From Prauserella endophytica (GTDB lineage: Bacteria; Actinomycetota; Actinomycetes; Mycobacteriales; Pseudonocardiaceae), in the NCBI RefSeq assembly GCF_005146945.1, contig NZ_SWMS01000017.1, positions 62,001-126,000 on the forward strand: DNA of 64,000 nt. Reading direction: 5' to 3'. Below the pieces are notes generated by a model. That model was not told where the DNA came from and searched no databases. It saw only the letters and a list, made by a program, of their open reading frames with translations. Of the stretch, positions 23,330 to 32,589 are shown one piece after another (within the stretch, counting starts at the first letter, position 1; each line of letters begins with the position of its first letter). The translations under genes were made by a program, and so were the position numbers.

Positions 23330-24709
23330 ATGACCCACGCGCCTGACCGACCTCCCGTCGACACCGTGAGCACCTCCGCCGCCCCCGTTCCCGAGCCGCG
23401 CCAGATCCGCCGCGCGGCGTGGGCGAGTCTCGTCGGCACCACGATCGAGTGGTACGACTTCTTGATCTACGCAGCGGCTGCCGGTCTGGTCTTCGGACAA
23501 CTGTTCTTCCCGGAGTTGGCGACCTCCTCAGCCGTGCTCGCCTCGTTCGCGACGATCGGAGTCAGTTTCTTCGCACGTCCGCTGGGCGGCATCATCGCGG
23601 GCCATCTGGGTGATCGGATCGGTCGCAAGGCCATGCTCGTGGCGACCCTCATCCTGATGGGCGCATCGACGACGGCGATCGGCCTGCTGCCCGGGTACGC
23701 CACGATCGGCGCCGCTGCGCCGATCCTGCTCGTGGTGTTCCGATTCCTGCAGGGCCTGTCCGCGGGTGGCGAGTGGGGCGGGGCGGCGCTGCTCGCCGTC
23801 GAGTACGCGCCACCGGGCAGGCGCGGGTTCTACGGGTCGTTCCCGCAGCTCGGTGCTTCTTTCGGGCTGGTGCTGGCCAACGTCGCCCTGCTGGTCGCGG
23901 CGGCGGCGACCACCCCCGAGCAGTTCGTGGCGTGGGGCTGGCGCATCCCGTTCCTGGGGAGCATCGTCCTCATCGCCATCGGCTTCGTCGTGCGCTCCGG
24001 CGTCGAGGAGAGCCCGGTGTTCCAGCAGGTCCGCCGCAGCAACGCGCGGCGGCGCGCTCCGCTGGCGGTGCTGCTCCGCGAACACCGGCGCGCACTGCTC
24101 GTGGCCGTCGGGCTCTTCGTCGGTGTGAACCTCTGCGGCTACATCATGATCGCCTTCATCGGCACCTACGGGACGACCGCACTGGGGATGAGCCGACGCC
24201 AAATGCTGCTCGTCGGCACGGTGGGAGCGCTCTCCTGGGCATTGTGGACAGTTGTCGGGGCGCGCTGGTCGGACCGGCTCGGGCGTCGGCGGACCTACCT
24301 CTTCGGCACGCTTGCGATGGGGGCCTGGACCTTCCCGATGTTTCTGCTGCTCGACACCGGTTCGCTGGGCTGGATGCTGGTGTCGGTGTTCGGACTCGCC
24401 ATCGGCCTCGGCCTGACCTACGGTCCGCAGGCGGCGGCCTACGCCGAGCTGTTCCCACCGGAGATCCGCTACAGCGGCTCATCGCTGGCCTACGCGATCG
24501 GTGCGGTGGTTGGCGGAGGGTTCGCGCCACTCGTGGCGGCCTGGCTGCTGGAGCGCACCGGCACGTCGCTGTCGGTGAGCGTGTACATGCTGCTCGGCTG
24601 CGTGGTCACCCTCGTCGCCGTGTTCGGCTGGAGGGAACGCTCCAGGGCCGAGCGGGAGGCGTTCGTGTCCACGGTCGCGCATCCGGGAACGAGGGCCGAC
24701 GCCGAATGA
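23330..24709 (+). CDS. MHS-family major facilitator (aromatic/organic acid:H+ symporter)
   Basis: The 459-residue protein has twelve predicted membrane helices. The signature of the metabolite:H+ symporter family is plain: RRAAWASLVGTTIEWYDFLI at the first helix, ARPLGGIIAGHLGDRIGRK in loop 2-3, and RFLQGLSAGGEWGGAALLAVEYAPPGRRG near helix 5. A second GDR-like loop (ARWSDRLGRRRTYLFG) begins the second half. It probably imports the growth substrate of the surrounding pathway as the free acid. It lies in the operon after the aldolase and overlaps the reductase gene by 4 bases. Confidence 0.92.
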   Translation: MTHAPDRPPVDTVSTSAAPVPEPRQIRRAAWASLVGTTIEWYDFLIYAAAAGLVFGQLFFPELATSSAVLASFATIGVSFFARPLGGIIAGHLGDRIGRKAMLVATLILMGASTTAIGLLPGYATIGAAAPILLVVFRFLQGLSAGGEWGGAALLAVEYAPPGRRGFYGSFPQLGASFGLVLANVALLVAAAATTPEQFVAWGWRIPFLGSIVLIAIGFVVRSGVEESPVFQQVRRSNARRRAPLAVLLREHRRALLVAVGLFVGVNLCGYIMIAFIGTYGTTALGMSRRQMLLVGTVGALSWALWTVVGARWSDRLGRRRTYLFGTLAMGAWTFPMFLLLDTGSLGWMLVSVFGLAIGLGLTYGPQAAAYAELFPPEIRYSGSSLAYAIGAVVGGGFAPLVAAWLLERTGTSLSVSVYMLLGCVVTLVAVFGWRERSRAEREAFVSTVAHPGTRADAE

Positions 24710-25632
24710 GCACGGTCACCGTCGTCGGAGCCGGAGCTGTCGGAGTCGTGCTGGCGGCCGCTATGTCCGACGCAGGACACGACGTCGTCGCCTGCAGCCG
24801 GACCTCGGCCCCGCTCGCCGTCGAACGTGACGGCGTGGTGCGGGCTCCCGCCGTCCGGGTCCGTACGGACCCGGCGACGGTGACCGGCTCGGACTGGGTG
24901 CTGCTCTGCACCAAGGCACAGGACACCACCTCCGCGGCCCCGTGGCTGTCCCGGGCGTGCCACCAGGGAACCACTCTGCTGGTCTGCCAGAACGGAATCG
25001 ACCACGTCGAACGGGTGGGTGGACTCGCCGGTCCCGCCGACGTACTGCCGGCCCTCGTTTACGTCGCCGCCGAACGGACCGGGCCCAACCGCGCACGGCA
25101 CCGCCGCGGGGCGCACCTGGTGGTACCCGCCTGCCCGGCAGGGGAACGGGCCGCGGCCCTTGCCCCCGAGGGGATCGATGTCCGGCTCGAACTCGACTTC
25201 CGCACCGCCGCGTGGCGCAAACTGCTGACGAACGTCGCGGCGAACGCGGTGACGGCACTGACCGGCCGGCGAATGGAAGTCCTGCGCGAGCCGCAGGTCC
25301 GTCAGCTCGCCAGTACATTGCTCACCGAGACGGTCGAGGTCGGCCGCGCCGAGGGCGCGGCACTCGGCCACGACGACGTCCGCGCGACGCTCGACTTCTA
25401 CGACCGGTTCGCCCCGGAGGACGGCACGTCGATGCTCTACGACCGACTCGCAGGGCGGCCGACCGAGCACGCGCTGTTCAACGGGACGGTGTGCGCGCTC
25501 GGACTCCGGCACGGGGTGCCCACGCCGGTCAACGACGCCGTTCACGCGCTCCTGCAGGCGACCGAGAATGCTCGGCCCACCCATCCACAACCGCAGGTCC
25601 GCCCGGCCGCGACAACCGCGAGGACGGCATGA
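24706..25632 (+). CDS. Ketopantoate reductase-like (ApbA/PanE) dehydrogenase
   Basis: The 308-residue protein has the N-terminal Rossmann motif VVGAGAVGVVLAAAM and a C-terminal helical domain with the catalytic lysine in the family segment AAWRKLLTNVAANAVTALTG. The conserved GTSMLYDRLAGRPTEHALFNG block binds the 2-keto acid in PanE. Within a degradation operon it is unlikely to be the pantothenate enzyme and more likely reduces or oxidises another 2-keto/2-hydroxy acid. The gene is fused into the operon by ATGA overlaps at its start and end. Confidence 0.85.
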   Translation: MSTVTVVGAGAVGVVLAAAMSDAGHDVVACSRTSAPLAVERDGVVRAPAVRVRTDPATVTGSDWVLLCTKAQDTTSAAPWLSRACHQGTTLLVCQNGIDHVERVGGLAGPADVLPALVYVAAERTGPNRARHRRGAHLVVPACPAGERAAALAPEGIDVRLELDFRTAAWRKLLTNVAANAVTALTGRRMEVLREPQVRQLASTLLTETVEVGRAEGAALGHDDVRATLDFYDRFAPEDGTSMLYDRLAGRPTEHALFNGTVCALGLRHGVPTPVNDAVHALLQATENARPTHPQPQVRPAATTARTA

Positions 25633-26804
25633 TGAACGCAGAGGTATGGATCGTCGACGCCGTGCGCACCCGCTCCGGCCGTGGCCGACCCGACGGTGCG
25701 CTCGCGAAGGTCCATCCGATCGACCTGCTCGCCGGGACACTCGCCGCGCTGGTCGAGCGCACGGGCGTCGATCCCGGCCGCATCGATGATGTCGTCGTCG
25801 GATGCGTCCAGCAGGTCGGAGATCAATCCGGGAACATCGCGCGCAACGCGGTGCTGGCCGCGGGGTTCCCCGAATCGGTGCCGGGCACCACGGTGAACCG
25901 GCAGTGCGGGTCGAGCCAGCAGGCTGTCGACTTCGCCGCGTACACCATCGCCGCTGGTGCGCAGGGCCTCGTCGTGGCCGCCGGAGTCGAGTCTATGAGC
26001 AGGATTACCCTTGGCAGCTCGCGACCCGCGGATCTCGGAGCCCGGCTGCGCGACCGTTACCGGGACGGCCTTGTCCATCAGGGAGTCTCCGCGGAGCTGC
26101 TGGCCGCGCGATGGAAGCTGGAGCGCGCGGAACTGGACGCCTTCAGTGCGGCGTCCCACCACAAGGCCAGCGCCGCGTGGGCGGCCGGTGCGTTCTGGAA
26201 CGAGGTGATCGAGGTGCCGGGCATTCACCTCGGCACGGACGAGACCCTCCGGCCCGGGACGACCACGGATCGGCTCGCCGAACTGCCGCCCGCTTTCCAT
26301 GACGACGCCGCCGCTGCCCGGTTTCCGGAGATCGAATGGCGGATCACCGCGGGCAACTCGTCGCCGATCAGCGATGGCGCGTCCGCGGTTCTGCTCGCCG
26401 CACCGGACCGTGCCCGAGCGCTCGGACTGGCTCCGCGAGCGCGCATCCGTGCCGCCTCGGTGGTCGGCGACGATCCCCTTCTCATGCTGACCGGCCCGGT
26501 CCCCGCCACCCGCGCGGTGCTGGATCGGGCCGGACTCGACCTGCGAGACATTGACGTCTACGAGGTCAACGAGGCGTTCGCGCCGGTACCGCTGGTGTGG
26601 GCGAGCGAGCTGGGTGCCGACACCGAGCGGATCAACGTGCACGGAGGGGCGATCGCGCTCGGCCATCCCCTCGGTGCCTCCGGAACTCGCCTGCTCACGA
26701 CACTGCTCGGAGTCCTTGATGCCCGAGAGGGGCGCTACGGTCTCCAGACCATGTGCGAAGCAGGGGGAATGGCCAACGCCACGATCGTCGAGCGACTCGC
26801 CTGA
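25629..26804 (+). CDS. Acetyl-CoA acetyltransferase-type thiolase
   Basis: The 391-residue thiolase has the acylated nucleophile in NRQCGSSQQAVDFA, the VYEVNEAFA block, the catalytic His in GGAIALGHPLGASG and the second Cys in MCEAGGMANA. That last motif usually reads CIGGGMG, so this copy deviates. ATG codons at 25629 and 25632 are both possible starts. It would cleave a 3-ketoacyl-CoA to acetyl- or propionyl-CoA and a shortened acyl-CoA as the closing step of the pathway. It is the last gene of the rightward operon and is followed by 1.2 kb without genes. Confidence 0.92.
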   Translation: MMNAEVWIVDAVRTRSGRGRPDGALAKVHPIDLLAGTLAALVERTGVDPGRIDDVVVGCVQQVGDQSGNIARNAVLAAGFPESVPGTTVNRQCGSSQQAVDFAAYTIAAGAQGLVVAAGVESMSRITLGSSRPADLGARLRDRYRDGLVHQGVSAELLAARWKLERAELDAFSAASHHKASAAWAAGAFWNEVIEVPGIHLGTDETLRPGTTTDRLAELPPAFHDDAAAARFPEIEWRITAGNSSPISDGASAVLLAAPDRARALGLAPRARIRAASVVGDDPLLMLTGPVPATRAVLDRAGLDLRDIDVYEVNEAFAPVPLVWASELGADTERINVHGGAIALGHPLGASGTRLLTTLLGVLDAREGRYGLQTMCEAGGMANATIVERLA

Positions 26805-28006
26805 GACCAAGGCCGGGCCAGGATGGGTCCTGCGATCCGTTGCTGCCCAAGGCTCGTCGAGGGCCCGCTTTCGAACGACCGCCACAGTTGGCCCGTACCT
26901 CGCCCGTGAGCTGCCGAGACGCATCCGTGAGGCCGACGGAGCTACTTCAGCGTGGAGGCGTTCCTCTCCAATGAGGAACCTACGGAGCTGCGGTAGCTCA
27001 GGGACGGACGGTGAGCCGCAGTCGATCATCCCACGGTAGGGCCGCTGGAACAGATCGCGTTTCGTGTCACCTCAACGGCGCCCGTCCGCCACTGCGCACG
27101 GCTCCGCCCACACTCTCGGCCAGCACGGCTGCGACCTTCTCGCCTCCGTGGGCTACGACGGCGAACACCGTCGTCGGGACGGGCGCTCGGCGGCGATTGC
27201 GTGGCCCCGCTGCCGAGGGGCCCTTGCGTGTGACGTTGCGCAGGCCAAGGTCGAGCCGTTGTTCGGCGGCGGTACGACTGTCGAAGTGCGCCCGGCCTCT
27301 TGTGCGACTTTGCGCAGCTGGAAGTCGATGTTGTCGAAGCCAGCCCGGTGTGCAGCGGTGGGGTTGCGAGCTGGCACCATTGGCAAACAGACACGCCTGT
27401 TTGTTAAATGGTCGGAGAACGCCGACCGATGATGTGAGGTGAATGAGTGAGAAAGCTCTGACTGTCCACACTGCACAGTTATCGCATTATGATGCCCTAC
27501 CCGGGCAGAAGGCATCCGAGAAGGCGAGGATCGCGGCTCCTTTAGCGGCGGCCTCAGAAACCAACGACTCAGCTTGTCAATATTCTGGTCCGCATCGAAC
27601 CAGGCCGGTTCGGCCTGCACGGCCGCCGCCTTGTATTTGTGGCCCTAATCGATCATCTCCGAAATTTCCTCACGCCGCGCTATCTTGGACGAGTTGATGG
27701 CTCGGAGTATATGGACTCGATCGCGGACGAATGCGCCACTCCGTGCGCGGTGAAGGGTAGTTCTGTGCATGTTCCCGTAGTCAGGCGGGGGGTTGTCGCA
27801 TTCGGTCCCATCGAATCCCCGGTCGCCACAGCCACGCCGTCCTGCGGAACAATGCGTTTCCTGTCAGCCGCGCCCTTCATGCAGTGTCGCGGCCGTGCGG
27901 GTGGAGCGAGCGTTCTGGCCGTCTCTCGAGTGAACGACGAGGCTTGGCAGATTTCGCGGTTGCCGGAGGAATCAGCCGGTCCGGAAAGATGTGTCACCTG
28001 TTGGGG
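26805..28006. other. Gene-free region between the two catabolic loci
   Basis: About 1.2 kb with no convincing gene. Codon positions show no sustained GC3 bias and the GC content falls in the second half. A clean inverted repeat and a ribosome-binding site plus ATG occur near 27384-27443, but the frame that follows has no protein-like composition. It looks like decayed sequence, perhaps left from gene loss or element excision. Confidence 0.55.
27384..27403 (+). promoter_or_regulatory. Isolated inverted repeat with abandoned gene start
   Basis: CAAACAG and CTGTTTG are exact arms with a 6-base spacer, the form of a TetR operator. About 35 bases on, GAGGTGA precedes ATGAGTGAGAAAGC, a credible translation start, but the frame degenerates within 40 codons. 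It may be the surviving promoter of a lost gene. Confidence 0.4.
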
Positions 28007-28642
28007 TCAGTCAGCCAATGCTCCCGACAGCACGGTATCGACGAGCGCCGCGAGCTCTCGGTCCAGTGCGAATTGCGGTGGCTCGTGGTGGATCCAGCGG
28101 ACGACGGCGGAGTAGTAGCCCAGTGCAAGCAGGTGTCCGACCTGCGCCGGGTCGGCCGAGCCGCGGAGTCGGGCACCGTTCGCGGTGATGAGGTTCGCGA
28201 GCTCACTGCCAAGTGAGTGTCCCAGTAGCGTGTTGCTGTTCTTCAGGGACGGCGGCATCAGGGCTTTCGTCTCTTCGCGGGTCTCGGCGTTGAGTTTGGC
28301 GAGCGCCCCGAAGTAGTCCCCGAGCAGCTCCGGCAGCGAGCGCCGTTTCGGGTCGACGTCACCGAGTGCGGCGGCCGCCCGCTGCCGGCGGCGCAGCGCC
28401 CACTCGTCGAGGAGCGCGGCCTTGCGCGGGAAATGGTTGAAGACCGTCGTGCGGGCGAGGCCGGAGTGGACAGCGATGTCGTCCATCGAGGTCTCGTCGA
28501 AACCGTGCTCCGTGAACAGGGTGACCGCGGCCGTGTAGACGCGGTCCCGGCGCTCATTGCGCTTGCGGGTCCGGCGGGTGAGCGGGACCGGATCCAGGGT
28601 GCTGTCGGGTACGTGCAACGCGCGGGCCGCAGACGGGTTCAT
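28007..28642 (-). CDS. TetR-family regulator of the ligase/P450 locus
   Basis: About 211 residues from the ATG opening MNPSAARALHV; an in-frame GTG lies six codons upstream (28660). The helix-turn-helix is VYTAAVTLFTEHGFDETSMD with DIAVHSGLARTTVFNHFPRKAAL following, including the TetR-typical phenylalanine-asparagine-histidine before FPRK. The C-terminal domain is helical, without a recognised ligand pocket. The gene is divergent from the ligase operon, and TTGTACT-type repeats lie between them, so it probably controls that operon and itself. It is unrelated in the ligand domain to the other TetR proteins of the window. Confidence 0.85.
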   Translation of the reverse strand: MNPSAARALHVPDSTLDPVPLTRRTRKRNERRDRVYTAAVTLFTEHGFDETSMDDIAVHSGLARTTVFNHFPRKAALLDEWALRRRQRAAAALGDVDPKRRSLPELLGDYFGALAKLNAETREETKALMPPSLKNSNTLLGHSLGSELANLITANGARLRGSADPAQVGHLLALGYYSAVVRWIHHEPPQFALDRELAALVDTVLSGALAD

Positions 28643-28672
28643 TTCGCCAAAGTAGAGCACATCCGCGCGAAG

Positions 28673-28742
28673 TTGTACTCGGGTCTTGCTTCGAGCGCGT
28701 GGATCCGTCTATGTTGCTTGCCACGAACTTGTACTTGAGTAC
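28673..28742. promoter_or_regulatory. TTGTACT operator pair between TetR and ligase genes
   Basis: GTACTTGAGTAC at 28731-28742 is a palindrome with 5-base arms round TG. A related half, TTGTACTCGGGTC, lies at 28673-28685, so TTGTACT occurs twice 56 bases apart. The first copy overlaps the TetR leader and the second lies 24 bases before the ligase start. They are likely binding sites for the TetR regulator. No unambiguous promoter hexamers were assigned. Confidence 0.5.
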
Positions 28743-28766
28743 GGATTCGTCGAAGGGTGGTGCGGC

Positions 28767-30365
28767 GTGGCATCGGATACAGACCTGGGCAGCAGCGTGT
28801 TCGCGCTGCTCGAGCGGCAGGCGACGGCCTCACCGGAGGCGCCGTTCCTGGTGTTCGAGAACGAGGCGGGAGCGGTGACCCGGCGCAGCTACGGAGCACA
28901 GCTTGCGCGTGCGACGGCGGTCGCGGCGCTGCTCGCCGGTCGCGGGGTCCGCGTCGGCGACCGGGTGCATCTGATGACGGCCAACCGGCCGGAGTTTCTC
29001 GACGTCCTCTTCGGATGCGCCGCGCTCGGTGCCACTGTGGTCCCGGTCAACCCGCTGTCCACCCCGGCCGAGGTTGCTCAGCAGGTCGAAGACGCGCGAG
29101 CCGTCCTTTCGGTGACCGACCCAGGCGTCCGGGACGTCGTGGCCGCGGCGGCGACCGGGATCCCGGTGCTCACCGCCGAGGAGATCGCAATCGCGCCGCA
29201 CGCCGCACCGCCGGCCGCGGCGCGGACCGGTGCCGGGCCTGCCGCGATCCTGTTCACCTCCGGCACCACCAGCCGGCCGAAGGGCGTCCGTGTCACCCAC
29301 GCCAACTACCTGCGGGTCGGTGCGGCACTGCGGGACCACCTCGGCGTCGGCCCCGACGACCGCTGGCTGGTCACCCTGCCGCTATTTCACGCCAACGCGC
29401 AGTACTACTGCCTGATGTCGGCTCTGACCGCGGGCGGTTCCGTCGCGCTGACGGCGCGCTTCTCGGCGAGCCGCTGGCCCCGCCAGGCCCGCATCCTCGG
29501 CGCCACCCTGGCCAGCCTGTTCGCCGCCCCGATCCGGCTCGTGCTGGCTCGTGCCGAACCGGGCCCGGAGGACGCCCGGAACGACCTGCGGCTCGTCCTG
29601 TTCGCACAGAATCTCTCCGATGCCGAGGGAGCGGAGTTCGAGTCTCGGTTCGACGTCCCGCTCGTGCAGCTCTACGGCATGACCGAGACAGTGTTGCCGC
29701 CGTTCGTCAACCCCCTCGACGAGCGGCGCCGCCGGGACTCGATCGGCCTGCCGCTGCCGGGTGTACGCACCCGGGTCGTCGACCAGTCCGGGCATCCGGT
29801 GCCGGTCGGGACGCCGGGAGAGCTGCAGGTCGCCGGGACTCCGGGAGTCGATCTCGCCGAGGGCTACGACACGGCGCCGGGCGCAAGCGACCCCGAGGGA
29901 GTCACGCCGTTGCTGCGGGACGGCTGGCTGTGCACGGGCGACCTCGTCCGGCTCGACGAGCAGGGCATGGCCTACTTCGTCGACCGGGCCAAGGACATGA
30001 TCAAGCGGTCCGGCGAGAATGTCGCGGCGACTGAGGTGGAGCGGGTGTTGCTGGAACACCCGGACGTCGCCGACGCCGCCGTGCACGGCATCCCGGACCC
30101 GCTGTTCGATGAGGCGATCGTCGCCCACGTCGTCACCCAGGGCGGACGGACGCCATGTCCGGACGACCTTGTCGCGTGGTGCGCGGAACGGCTCGCCCGG
30201 TTCAAGGTTCCCAGCCTGGTCGTCCTGTGCGATGACCTGCCGCGGACCTCGGTCGGGAAGGTCCGCAAGGACGTGCTCCGTACCGAGACGCTCCAGAACC
30301 GACTGTCCCAGAACCAGGGTTCGGCGCGGGTCGCCGGCGACCCGCGACAAGGAGGCTCCAGATGA
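28767..30365 (+). CDS. AMP-dependent acyl-CoA synthetase
   Basis: Acyl-adenylate-forming ligase of 532 residues, starting at the GTG of VASDTDLGSSVF. The P-loop is LFTSGTTSRPKGVRVTH, the adenine-binding segment is QLYGMTETV, the ribose Asp lies in GWLCTGDLVRLDEQG, the hinge region is FVDRAKDMIKRSGENV and the catalytic lysine lies in RTSVGKVRKDVLR. The GENVAATEVE motif groups it with fatty-acid and carnitine/crotonobetaine-type CoA ligases rather than with PaaK. It is the first gene of an operon that also holds a hydrolase, a P450 and another ligase. It presumably activates the substrate or an intermediate acid. Confidence 0.9.
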   Translation: MASDTDLGSSVFALLERQATASPEAPFLVFENEAGAVTRRSYGAQLARATAVAALLAGRGVRVGDRVHLMTANRPEFLDVLFGCAALGATVVPVNPLSTPAEVAQQVEDARAVLSVTDPGVRDVVAAAATGIPVLTAEEIAIAPHAAPPAAARTGAGPAAILFTSGTTSRPKGVRVTHANYLRVGAALRDHLGVGPDDRWLVTLPLFHANAQYYCLMSALTAGGSVALTARFSASRWPRQARILGATLASLFAAPIRLVLARAEPGPEDARNDLRLVLFAQNLSDAEGAEFESRFDVPLVQLYGMTETVLPPFVNPLDERRRRDSIGLPLPGVRTRVVDQSGHPVPVGTPGELQVAGTPGVDLAEGYDTAPGASDPEGVTPLLRDGWLCTGDLVRLDEQGMAYFVDRAKDMIKRSGENVAATEVERVLLEHPDVADAAVHGIPDPLFDEAIVAHVVTQGGRTPCPDDLVAWCAERLARFKVPSLVVLCDDLPRTSVGKVRKDVLRTETLQNRLSQNQGSARVAGDPRQGGSR

Positions 30366-31306
30366 GATGGGTGACCTACGAGGCTGGGGACGGGCCACGC
30401 ACCGGCCTCGTCGACGGTGACACGGTGCGCGGGCTTGCCGCGGGCGTCACGCTCCTGTCGCTGCTCGGCGACGGCGGGGAACGGCTGGCCGAGGCGGGCG
30501 CGGCGGTGCGCAGGGACCCCGCCGAGGTTCGGCCGCTGCACGGGGTTCGGCTGCTCGCCCCGATTCCGCGCCCGCCCTCGATCCGCGACGGCCTGTGCTT
30601 TCTTGATCACCTACGTGGCTGTTACCGCGCGCTCGGCCGGACCGAGGACCTGCATCCGGCGTGGTCGCAGACGCCGGCCTTCTACTTCGGGAATCCGGCC
30701 GCGGTCGTCGGGCCGTACGACGACGTGCCGATCGCACCCGGGTCGAACTGGTTCGACTTCGAGCTCGAGATCGGCGCGGTCGTCGGCCGGGGCGGCCGGG
30801 ACCTACACCCGGACACCGCCGAACAGCACATCGCCGGCTACATGTTCTTCAACGACTGGACCGCCCGCGACCACCAGGTTCGCGACATGGCACAGGGCAT
30901 CGGGATGGGCAAGTCGAAGGACAACGCCATCACCCTGGGACCTGCACTCGTCACCGCCGACGAGCTCGAATCGTACCGGCGTGACGGCCGGCTGGACATC
31001 GAGGTGTGCGCCGCGGTCAACGGCCGGGAGGTCGCTCGCGGCTCACTGGCCACGGCCGACTGGAGTTACGGCGAGCTGCTGGCGTTCCTGTCCAGGGGCA
31101 CCGAGCTGCGACCCGGTGACGTGATCGGCTCCGGAACCATCCCCGGCGGCTGCCTGCTCGAGCACGTCGACACCCCCGACCCGGCGGTCTTCACCGGCTG
31201 GCTGACCCCTGGGGACACCGTCGTGCTGTCCGCACCCGCACTGGGTGAGACCCGTCAGACCGTCCGGCCCGCCGAGCCGGTGACACCCCTGCGGACCGGG
31301 TTCTGA
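30362..31306 (+). CDS. Fumarylacetoacetate hydrolase-family protein
   Basis: The 314-residue protein has a divergent N-terminal domain (MRWVTYEAGDGPRTGLVDG) and the FAH catalytic fold. Metal ligands are expected in NWFDFELEIGAVVG (the E-x-E pair) and the following FNDWTARDHQVRDM, with the GMGKSKDNAITLGP loop shaping the active site. Members hydrolyse C-C bonds of beta-diketo acids, decarboxylate oxaloacetate-like acids or hydrate 2-oxopent-4-enoate in aromatic degradation. It overlaps the ligase gene by 4 bases. No ring-cleavage dioxygenase is found in this operon, so the origin of its substrate is open. Confidence 0.88.
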   Translation: MRWVTYEAGDGPRTGLVDGDTVRGLAAGVTLLSLLGDGGERLAEAGAAVRRDPAEVRPLHGVRLLAPIPRPPSIRDGLCFLDHLRGCYRALGRTEDLHPAWSQTPAFYFGNPAAVVGPYDDVPIAPGSNWFDFELEIGAVVGRGGRDLHPDTAEQHIAGYMFFNDWTARDHQVRDMAQGIGMGKSKDNAITLGPALVTADELESYRRDGRLDIEVCAAVNGREVARGSLATADWSYGELLAFLSRGTELRPGDVIGSGTIPGGCLLEHVDTPDPAVFTGWLTPGDTVVLSAPALGETRQTVRPAEPVTPLRTGF

Positions 31307-31341
31307 GCCCGTTCCCCGACGTCCCCAACGAGGAGGACACT

Positions 31342-32589
31342 ATGTCCGCAATCTCGCCACCGCCCGCCGATCCCACGTCGAACCTCGTCGAGTCGCTGTT
31401 CGTCGGGCAAGTCGCCGACCCGTACCCGGTCTACGCCGAGCTCCGTGAGACCGGGGACGGGATCCACTGGTCGGACACGCTGCACGCCTATGTCGTCACA
31501 CGCTACGACGACGTCCGGCGAATCGGCGCCGACCCGAAGACCTACTCCAGCGACGTCTTCTACGACTCCGCGCCGAGCACACACGACCCGGACAACCCCG
31601 AGCACCTGCGCTTCCTCGACGCGGCATCGCGGCTGTTCATGTTCGCCGACCCGCCGGTCCACACCCGCATCCGCTCAACGTTCCGCCACGCCTTCACCGT
31701 GCAGGGGGTGCAACGGTGGCGGCCGCTCGTCGAGCGGGTCACCGCGGAGCTCATCGAGCGCTACCCGCGCGGCGAGGAATTCGACATCATGCCCGGCTTC
31801 GCTGCGGACGTACCGGTCGCGGTGATCGCGGCGATCCTCGGCGTACCGGACGAGATGCGGCCCCGGTTCCGCGAGTGGTCCTATGCCTACGCCTCGACGT
31901 TCGACCCGGTTGTCCAGGGGGAACGGCGGGACCGGGCGATCGCGACATCGCTGGAGCTGTTCGATTACCTCGGGGAACTGGTGACCGCCCGCCGGGCGGA
32001 ACCCCGCGACGATCTGATCAGCACGCTCGTGCACACCGAGACGATCAGCGGTGACACCCTCAGCGACATCGAGCTGCTCGCCCAGCTCGCGCTGCTCCTG
32101 GTCGCCGGCAACGAGACGACGACGACGCTGATCGGGTCGGGACTGACCCTGCTGTTCGACAACCCCGACGTCCACCACCGGGTGCGGACGGACCCCTCGC
32201 TGCTCCCAGCGGCGATCGAGGAGATGCTGCGCATCGACCCGCCGCTGCACCTGGTGATCCGGAAGACGACCACCGATGTCCGGCTCGGCGAACACACGCT
32301 GCCCGCCGGCACGCTGCTGTTCCCCAGCCCCGCCGCGGCCGACCGCGACCCGCGCCGGTTCGAGCGCCCCGACACCTTCCTGCTGCCGCGTGAGGACAAC
32401 AAGCACCTGGCCTTCTTCCACGGGGTGCACTTCTGCGTCGGGGCCCCGCTCGCCCGCCTGGAAGGACAGGTCGTGTTCGAAAGCATCGTGCGCGACTTCC
32501 CGGACGTCCGTCCCGGCGCCACGCCAGCCGTGCGACGCACGACGAACTCGGTCGCTCGCGGCTGGGAGACCAGGCCGGTGATCCTGTGA
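31342..32589 (+). CDS. Cytochrome P450
   Basis: Class I bacterial P450 of 415 residues with GAGGAGG 5 bases before its ATG. The I-helix oxygen-activating motif is AGNETTTT from residue 255, the K-helix ExxR lies in EEMLRIDPP and the haem ligand is C365 in FFHGVHFCVGAP. It has no membrane anchor and would receive electrons from the ferredoxin encoded by the next, overlapping gene. The general pattern is that of the CYP families of actinobacterial catabolism (CYP125/142/105-like range), but the substrate cannot be told. Hydroxylation or O-dealkylation of the pathway substrate is likely. Confidence 0.93.
   Translation: MSAISPPPADPTSNLVESLFVGQVADPYPVYAELRETGDGIHWSDTLHAYVVTRYDDVRRIGADPKTYSSDVFYDSAPSTHDPDNPEHLRFLDAASRLFMFADPPVHTRIRSTFRHAFTVQGVQRWRPLVERVTAELIERYPRGEEFDIMPGFAADVPVAVIAAILGVPDEMRPRFREWSYAYASTFDPVVQGERRDRAIATSLELFDYLGELVTARRAEPRDDLISTLVHTETISGDTLSDIELLAQLALLLVAGNETTTTLIGSGLTLLFDNPDVHHRVRTDPSLLPAAIEEMLRIDPPLHLVIRKTTTDVRLGEHTLPAGTLLFPSPAAADRDPRRFERPDTFLLPREDNKHLAFFHGVHFCVGAPLARLEGQVVFESIVRDFPDVRPGATPAVRRTTNSVARGWETRPVIL

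Noticed and set aside
27443-27697. Short gene starting MSEKALTVHTAQL behind GAGGTGA
   Set aside because: After about 35 codons the frame has Pro/Arg-rich shadow character and no GC3 bias, so it is noted only as a possible decayed start.
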